In this document: positions 59,323 through 64,000 of the stretch, in pieces
How positions within the stretch are numbered: position 1 is the stretch's first letter
Layout: the number at the start of each line of letters is the position of its first letter
Assembly: GCF_009649785.1 (NCBI RefSeq)
Contig: NZ_WJOK01000020.1
Span: 36,760 to 100,759, forward strand
From: Agrobacterium tumefaciens
GTDB lineage: Bacteria > Pseudomonadota > Alphaproteobacteria > Rhizobiales > Rhizobiaceae
Direction: 5' to 3'
DNA length: 64,000 bases
Translations under genes and position numbers: made by a program
Notes under the pieces: model-generated
What the model saw: only the letters and a program-made list of their open reading frames with translations
Databases searched by the model: none
What the model was told of the DNA's origin: nothing

Positions 59323-59565
59323 CTAAAAAGCGCCGGCATTGCCTGTCGTGCTGCCAAATCGATGGGATGGAATATGAAGCGCCCGGCGGCCGTTCAGCCG
59401 CCTGATTGCGACATGGCCATAGGGTGCTGCGACAGGGGAGAAAATGCCGTCGCTGGAGGCGGGTTTCAAACCACCGTCGCCTTTTGAAGACGACGGTGGC
59501 GCACATATCCTGCGCATTTGCCAGAAACGGAAAAACATACCGAAGAGAAAAATAGCCAGTCTCAT
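59323..59565 (-). CDS. Possible small protein, ATGA-coupled to the frame upstream
   Basis: 80-codon frame whose ATG (59565) overlaps the TGA of the frame at 59562-59885 in the form ATGA. It begins with a hydrophobic stretch MRLAIFLFGMFFRFW, then becomes polar. No motif is recognised and no good ribosome site is seen apart from coupling. It lies in the 664-bp gap between the flavoprotein and the large channel gene. Confidence 0.25.
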   Translation of the reverse strand: MRLAIFLFGMFFRFWQMRRICAPPSSSKGDGGLKPASSDGIFSPVAAPYGHVAIRRLNGRRALHIPSHRFGSTTGNAGAF

Positions 59566-59885
59566 TTCGCAACCACCTGCGAAGATGCACAAATCTTGGC
59601 GCGGTCTTTTAGGTCCTTCCCAGAGGCAGCTTTTGCCGTGGCGTCCAGCCATGCGGGCGTGCTGTTGCGCATACCGATGGAAACGCTGTTGATGCCTATG
59701 ACGAGCGGCCTCGCAAACTGGCTATCGGAAAAAAGGCCGGAACTGTTCGTGCTGCGAATGGTGTTGTCATTGCCGGCCATGTTTTCGGCCGCCGGCTGCT
59801 GGCCCTGCGGGCCTGTGGTCGCGGCAACGTCCGCGCCATCCACAGTCTTCTGGACGTCGCCTTTGTTTCCCCCCGGGCGTCTCAT
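59562..59885 (-). CDS. Possible small protein in gap, unknown
   Basis: 107-codon frame from ATG 59885. It has no recognised domain (GPQGQQPAAENMAGNDNT, VIGINSVSIGMRNST), and the ribosome site is poor (GGCGG directly next to the ATG). Only the neat ATGA junction with the following frame supports it, so it is reported as doubtful. Confidence 0.25.
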   Translation of the reverse strand: MRRPGGNKGDVQKTVDGADVAATTGPQGQQPAAENMAGNDNTIRSTNSSGLFSDSQFARPLVIGINSVSIGMRNSTPAWLDATAKAASGKDLKDRAKICASSQVVAK

Positions 59886-59975
59886 CCGCCACTATGCAAA
59901 TAGGGCGCGAGGATAACTCCCCGCGCCCGTCAACGCCCGTATCGGCTGCGTCGCCGCAGCCGCGGTAGCCGCAGA
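59886..59975. other. Remainder of the 664-bp gap, 59312-59975
   Basis: This gap lies between the flavoprotein start and the channel stop, both on the minus strand. Apart from the two doubtful coupled frames, I see an 8-bp GNRA-loop stem at 59943-59962 (CGGCTGCG/CGCAGCCG) without a T run. Confidence 0.3.
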
Positions 59976-62645
59976 TTAACTGTCCTTGCCGGCCGCCTTC
60001 AACGTCGCCTTCGGCTCCACCACGGTTTTGTCACCCGCCTTGCCCGCATCCTTTTCCGGTGCAGTTGCCGCGGCAGGCGCCGCCGCGCCCGTATGCGCCG
60101 CCACCGCCTTGTCACCCTCTTCCGAAAGCAGCGCCGCCAGCATTTGCGGATTTGCATCGCCTTCCACGTGGATGTTGAGGTTACGCTGCGGGAACGGGAT
60201 GGCGATCCCCTCTTCGCGGAAGCGTTTCAGGATCGCGATCCTCAGCGCGTTTTTCACGCCAAGCCCATTCGAAAGATCGGCGAGGTGGAAACGCAATTCG
60301 AAATCCAGCGAGAAGTCGCCGAAACGGAGGAATTCCACGTGCGGTTCGGGGTTGCGCAGTACGGGCGGCTGGGTGCGCACCAGTTCCAGCAGAATATCCA
60401 TCACCTGCTGCGGATCGGATTCATAGGCAACGGAGACCGGAATTTCCGCACGCATAATACGGTTGCGGTGTGTCCAGTTGCCGACCGAGGAATTGATGAA
60501 TTCCGAGTTCGGTACGATGATCGACTGACCGCGGAAGGTTTCAATCTCGGTCGCGCGCACCGAAAGCCGCTTGACGGTGCCTTCCGTCGTGCCTGTCACC
60601 ACCCAGTCACCCACCTTGAAGGGACGCTCGACCAGCAGGATGAGGCCGGAGACGAAGTTCGAGACGATGTTCTGAAGGCCGAAACCGATACCGACCGAAA
60701 GGGCAGACGCCACCAGCGCCAGGCTGGAGAGGTTAAGACCGGCGGAAGAGACGCCGAAAATGGCCGCAACCGCGATACCGAGATAACCGATGCCGGTCTT
60801 GACCGAGTTGCGCACGCCCGCATCCACCTGCCCGCGCGCCATGACGTTGTTGTCCAGCCACTTCTGGAACCAGCGTGTGATGATATAGCCGATGGCAAAG
60901 ACAAGGACGCCGCCGAACAGGCCGATCAGTGAGATGGAGGCATTGCCGACGGTGATGCCGGTCAGCAGACGATAGGCCCAGCTTTCGATATCGCCCGGCT
61001 GGAACCCCCAGGAAAACAGGATGAGCGGCACGCCGAAGGCGAGTGCGATGACATAGATGCCGAGCCCCGCCGCAAGACCGGCCTGATCCAGCGCAACCGG
61101 GCCGAGACCGTAGCGCCGCCCGAGATAACGCCCGGCCAGGGATTCGGAAAAGGCGCCCTGTCGCGAAATCGCCTTGCCGGAAAGAATGCCGATATACATC
61201 GTTGCGAGCACCGCACCGGTGGCGACGATCTGCGTGGCAAGGAACCGCGCCAGCCCCACATAACCCGTCAGACAGGCACCGATCAGAACAAGCCCGCCGA
61301 CCCTGAGCAGAATGACCAGCCAGCGCGGCAGGCGCTGGTTGCCGGTCTCGTAGTCCTGCCCCTCACCGATCACCGGGCGCAGGAACGACACGGTGAGCAG
61401 GATGATGCCAATGATGATGGAGGCAATGAAGCTCTTGGCAACGGTGACGATCAGCGGCGAATAGAGCGTCTCGCTGATCGTGCCAAACAGATAATCGAGA
61501 CCGTTGACGAGCGCCATCAAAAGCACGGCCGAGGACAGCGTGTGCGCTCCGCGATTGGAAACCTGCAACAGACGCCATTCCGGCTGCGTCGGCGCAAAGA
61601 TAGCGTAGCTCAGCCGCGACACGAAATAGACGAAACCAGTAACTGCCATGGCCCCGAACAGGATCGGCGCGATATCAGAACGAAGAACGTTGAAATTATC
61701 GAGGAAAAACGCCGAGGTTACCAGAAACAGGAAAAGCGACAGCGACTGCACCATGGTTGACCAGAAGGCCACCGAAAGCCGCCGCAGATAGGAAGGCTCG
61801 CCGGAAAAGGCCCGCCTTTCCATGCGGCTGCCGAAAAAGCGATAACCGCCCACCAGAAACAACAGCGCCGCCATGATCGACAGCATCACCGCCCCGAACA
61901 TCGGCAGGCGTTTGTAGTTCCAGACGAAACCCGCCCAGCTGCTGAAGGCGTTGTTGAGATTGGTCAGCTCGCTCACGAAGGCGGAAGAGGCGTCGCCCAG
62001 CGTCTGGGAAGAGACTTCGGTGCGCTTGAACAAGGTCGCGGCAAAAAGCGCCCGCCGAACCGCCGTAATGTTGTTGGAAATCTGCGCGGCGTTGGTGGCA
62101 GTGCTCTCCACCTCGCCGGCAATGGCATTCACCTCGGCACGCTCCGCCGTCAGCCGGGAGCGCTCCTCCGTCACCATGCTCGCTTCGGGCGGCTGTCCTT
62201 CCGCCGGGGCAGCACCAAGCGCGTCGAGACGCGTCTTGATCTGGTCCAGGCGGGTCCGCAACTTGGTGTTGGCGGCGGCAGCATCGGCTGCAATTGTATC
62301 GGCGCGTCCCTTCAGGTCCACCAGCTGCACGTCATCGCTGCCGCCCGCCTCAACCTGTTTGGCGATTGCCGAAATATCGGCCTTCCATTTTTCCAGATCC
62401 GTGCGCGCCTGCTCGACGATGGAAGCCTGGATAGCGACTGGTGCGGCCGCTGGCGCATCCTGCGCCGACGCCAAGGTTGCGGACGACAGAAAGCTGCCAA
62501 GGAGGGTGAATACCGCGACCATTATTGCAGCCAGGGCGGCCTTTCGCCGCCGGCCGGATAAAGGCCCGCCGAACATCCGCCTACCGTCAATCATTCCGCC
62601 AAACATCAACCGCACATCCATGCCTTTCATATCTTCACCCAGCAT
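59976..62645 (-). CDS. Large mechanosensitive ion channel (MscS superfamily, DUF3772)
   Basis: 889-residue MscK-like protein. A hydrophobic leader (ALAAIMVAVFTLLGSFLSSATLASA, about 37-60) precedes a periplasmic coiled-coil region with DUF3772-like sequence (about 80-230). Several membrane spans follow from about 250 to 560, then the MscS pore and cytosolic vestibule: SLSVGIGFGLQNIVSNFVSGLILLVERPFKVGDWVV. The C-terminal tail is alanine/lysine-rich. It should release solutes under hypo-osmotic shock. The N-terminal start could be an internal Met within the first 25 residues. Confidence 0.88.
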   Translation of the reverse strand: MLGEDMKGMDVRLMFGGMIDGRRMFGGPLSGRRRKAALAAIMVAVFTLLGSFLSSATLASAQDAPAAAPVAIQASIVEQARTDLEKWKADISAIAKQVEAGGSDDVQLVDLKGRADTIAADAAAANTKLRTRLDQIKTRLDALGAAPAEGQPPEASMVTEERSRLTAERAEVNAIAGEVESTATNAAQISNNITAVRRALFAATLFKRTEVSSQTLGDASSAFVSELTNLNNAFSSWAGFVWNYKRLPMFGAVMLSIMAALLFLVGGYRFFGSRMERRAFSGEPSYLRRLSVAFWSTMVQSLSLFLFLVTSAFFLDNFNVLRSDIAPILFGAMAVTGFVYFVSRLSYAIFAPTQPEWRLLQVSNRGAHTLSSAVLLMALVNGLDYLFGTISETLYSPLIVTVAKSFIASIIIGIILLTVSFLRPVIGEGQDYETGNQRLPRWLVILLRVGGLVLIGACLTGYVGLARFLATQIVATGAVLATMYIGILSGKAISRQGAFSESLAGRYLGRRYGLGPVALDQAGLAAGLGIYVIALAFGVPLILFSWGFQPGDIESWAYRLLTGITVGNASISLIGLFGGVLVFAIGYIITRWFQKWLDNNVMARGQVDAGVRNSVKTGIGYLGIAVAAIFGVSSAGLNLSSLALVASALSVGIGFGLQNIVSNFVSGLILLVERPFKVGDWVVTGTTEGTVKRLSVRATEIETFRGQSIIVPNSEFINSSVGNWTHRNRIMRAEIPVSVAYESDPQQVMDILLELVRTQPPVLRNPEPHVEFLRFGDFSLDFELRFHLADLSNGLGVKNALRIAILKRFREEGIAIPFPQRNLNIHVEGDANPQMLAALLSEEGDKAVAAHTGAAAPAAATAPEKDAGKAGDKTVVEPKATLKAAGKDS

Positions 62646-62768
62646 CAGGCTATTTATCGCCTGCCGCGCGGAAAACCACCCGCAAAAAGCGAGGTTTTCG
62701 GGAGTTTACCTTGCTTTTCACCCGGAGAATCATCACCTTCAATAGTGCAGCAATCATGGGAGGAAATC

Positions 62769-63023
62769 ATGGAATCTGCTGGTATTGGCTGGATCGCAGC
62801 TATCATCATCGGTGGTGTCGCCGGGTGGCTCGCCGAACAATTCATGAAAAGCAATATGGGTGTTTTCATGAACATCCTACTTGGAATCGTCGGCGCGATC
62901 GTCGCCAACGCCATTCTCTCGGTATTCGGAATCGTTTTGACCGGATGGATCGGTTATCTCATCGCCGGCTTCATCGGCGCCTGCATCCTCATCGTCATCG
63001 GCAGAGCCTTCCGGCGAGGATAG
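62769..63023 (+). CDS. GlsB/YeaQ/YmgE family stress membrane protein
   Basis: 84-residue inner-membrane protein with three hydrophobic segments (IGWIAAIIIGGVAGWLAE, MGVFMNILLGIVGAIVANAIL, and GWIGYLIAGFIGACILIVIGRAF). The first has the typical GGxxGWLA pattern of the transglycosylase-associated family. ATG 62769 has GGGAGG six bases upstream; a frame 24 bases longer exists but lacks a ribosome site. Divergent from the channel gene. Members are often induced by stress, with unknown mechanism. A weak AAATCCG/CGGATTT hairpin (63034-63055) follows. Confidence 0.88.
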   Translation: MESAGIGWIAAIIIGGVAGWLAEQFMKSNMGVFMNILLGIVGAIVANAILSVFGIVLTGWIGYLIAGFIGACILIVIGRAFRRG

Positions 63024-63120
63024 CAAAAGACAAAAATCCGTAAAATCCCGGATTTCCAGCCTTTTCCAGCGCGACTGAAATTTTTTCGTCACAAAAATCG
63101 AAGAAATTTCATTTCCGCGC

Positions 63121-63149
63121 TGGACAAGCCGAAACTTCCCCTTTATAGC
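63121..63149 (+). promoter_or_regulatory. Promoter of tRNA-Lys
   Basis: TGGACA (63121-63126), 17-bp spacer, TATAGC (63144-63149), then CCCCCC before the tRNA about 30 bp downstream. Confidence 0.6.
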
Positions 63150-63178
63150 CCCCCTCACACCGCCACACGGTGTCGGTC

Positions 63179-63254
<76 letters not shown>

Positions 63255-63387
63255 AATTCTTCAAAAATGACAAGACGTTGCGGTGCTAAGTTAAAGCATC
63301 GCCTTCGGCGCCGGGGACTGAAAAAACAGTTCGCATTCGGCGCCCCAAACATGCGGCCGCGACAGCGGACCTAGCTCCCAAGACAAC

Positions 63388-63834
63388 CTACAACTTCGTT
63401 TCGGGTATGATTTTTGTCCCGATAAAACGTGGCCCCAAGGGCCGCCCGGCAATACGGCTTGCGAATTCCTCGGTGAAAGGAACAGGCGCTGCCCGCTTCA
63501 CCGCGTCGATGGCGGAATCGATAAAGGCTTGCCGTCTTGGACTGTCTTCCTGCGGGCGCGCGGCTGTGACGACCACCTTGCCCCTTATCTGCCCATCCTT
63601 ATGCAGAATGAACTGAAGCGTCACGACAAGCCCCTCCGTGTCTTCCGGCGGCACCCAGCATGCGTAAATCGCATCGAACATTTCGTTGAGGTTGCTGGTC
63701 GGAGTCGGATCGTTGCAGACCCGCGACTGGCCCAAAGCCTGCGTCAGAAAACCCGCGTACAGGGTGGCCAGTGCCACGATACCCGGCAGCTTGAGGCCGC
63801 AGAAGAATAAAAACGAACGCTTGATCAAATCCAT
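63388..63834 (-). CDS. Secreted TonB-C-terminal-like protein
   Basis: About 148 residues. Starting from ATG 63834 there is a hydrophobic leader (FLFFCGLKLPGIVALATLYAGFLTQALG) with a probable cleavage near residue 35, then a TonB/TolA C-terminal-like domain: VVTLQFILHKDGQIRGKVVVTAARPQED, and AIDAVKRAAPVPFTEEF. Such proteins often work as periplasmic partners of TonB systems, but none is nearby. The frame extends to 63981 with a low-GC, hydrophobic N-terminal stretch, so a longer two-span version is possible. The last 166 bases of the window are AT-rich. Confidence 0.75.
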   Translation of the reverse strand: MDLIKRSFLFFCGLKLPGIVALATLYAGFLTQALGQSRVCNDPTPTSNLNEMFDAIYACWVPPEDTEGLVVTLQFILHKDGQIRGKVVVTAARPQEDSPRRQAFIDSAIDAVKRAAPVPFTEEFASRIAGRPLGPRFIGTKIIPETKL

Positions 63835-64000
63835 TATCCTATGTCGGAAAGCGATCAGCCAGCCCATCCACCAATTAACGTCATTTTTTGAAAAAATATT
63901 TTTGTCAGTAAAAACTCTTCGCTGATTCAGCAATCGATATATACAAAATAATAAAGTCCACGATACACACAGAAAAATCATAAATACATCAAAATAAAAA

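Noticed and set aside
57314..59326. 670-codon frame on the plus strand opposite the flavoprotein
   Set aside because: Antisense shadow of a gene with clear FAD and GcvT motifs; no motifs of its own.
59943..59962. Stem CGGCTGCG/CGCAGCCG after the channel gene as a terminator
   Set aside because: No T run follows on either strand.

Overview
The window looks like chromosomal DNA of a Rhizobiaceae alphaproteobacterium, most likely Agrobacterium or close to it. The coding DNA is GC-rich and dense. The evidence is the gene content: an aapJQMP amino-acid importer, the acpXL-fabZ-fabF2-fabF1-adh-lpxXL cluster for the very-long-chain acyl group of lipid A, an FnrN-type regulator divergent from hemN, a PHB synthase, a class II DAHP synthase and a RIME-like intergenic mosaic element. 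I name the group by recognising genes and their order; I could not run a search. No phage, integrase, transposase, CRISPR array or rRNA is visible.

Layout. 1-6.3 kb: cytochrome P450 (cut by the left edge), a DUF3126 protein, cysE, an alpha/beta hydrolase, an NDUFS6-like zinc-finger protein, an FAD monooxygenase and a cystathionine beta-lyase. 6.7-11.0 kb: the aapJQMP operon with a good terminator. 11.4-12.0 kb: two identical tRNA-Glu(UUC) genes, each with its own copy of the promoter, inside a 138-bp direct repeat. 12.1-19.3 kb: recJ, a small membrane protein, an aminotransferase-hom operon, a nucleoside hydrolase and a TSUP permease. 19.4-26.0 kb: a PAS-like protein and the lipid A VLCFA operon. 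26.1-28.5 kb: hemN and fnrN around an FNR box, then a 35-residue secreted peptide gene. 28.8-36.0 kb: SHOCT lipoprotein, phaC, sfsA, map, radC and an orphan tadE/tadG pair. 36.0-43.6 kb: class II DAHP synthase, gor, a DUF2059 protein, rpiA, gph and a large L,D-transpeptidase. 44.0-53.2 kb: fumC, a Tat-type esterase, pyrG, secG, tpiA, a secreted hydrolase and parE. 53.2-64.0 kb: an SDR-type epimerase, a phospholipase D/cardiolipin synthase-like protein, a two-receiver regulator, a dimethylglycine dehydrogenase-like flavoprotein, a large MscS-type channel, a GlsB-like protein, tRNA-Lys(CUU) and a TonB-C-like secreted protein.

How parts work together. The acpXL operon holds a dedicated carrier protein, a dehydratase, two ketosynthase-fold proteins, a reductase-like dehydrogenase and the final acyltransferase, enough for a self-contained elongation line feeding lipid A. 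One of the two ketosynthases (FabF2XL) has lost the catalytic Cys (now Glu) and the first catalytic His (now Ser). It therefore looks like a chain-length-factor-type partner of the intact FabF1XL. A strong intrinsic terminator sits directly after acpXL inside the operon and would make extra carrier protein relative to the enzymes. This is the most interesting system in the window. Other points worth a second look are the 35-residue exported peptide, the degenerate first receiver domain at 55.8-56.6 kb, the duplicated tRNA-Glu and the RIME-like element at 41.4 kb.
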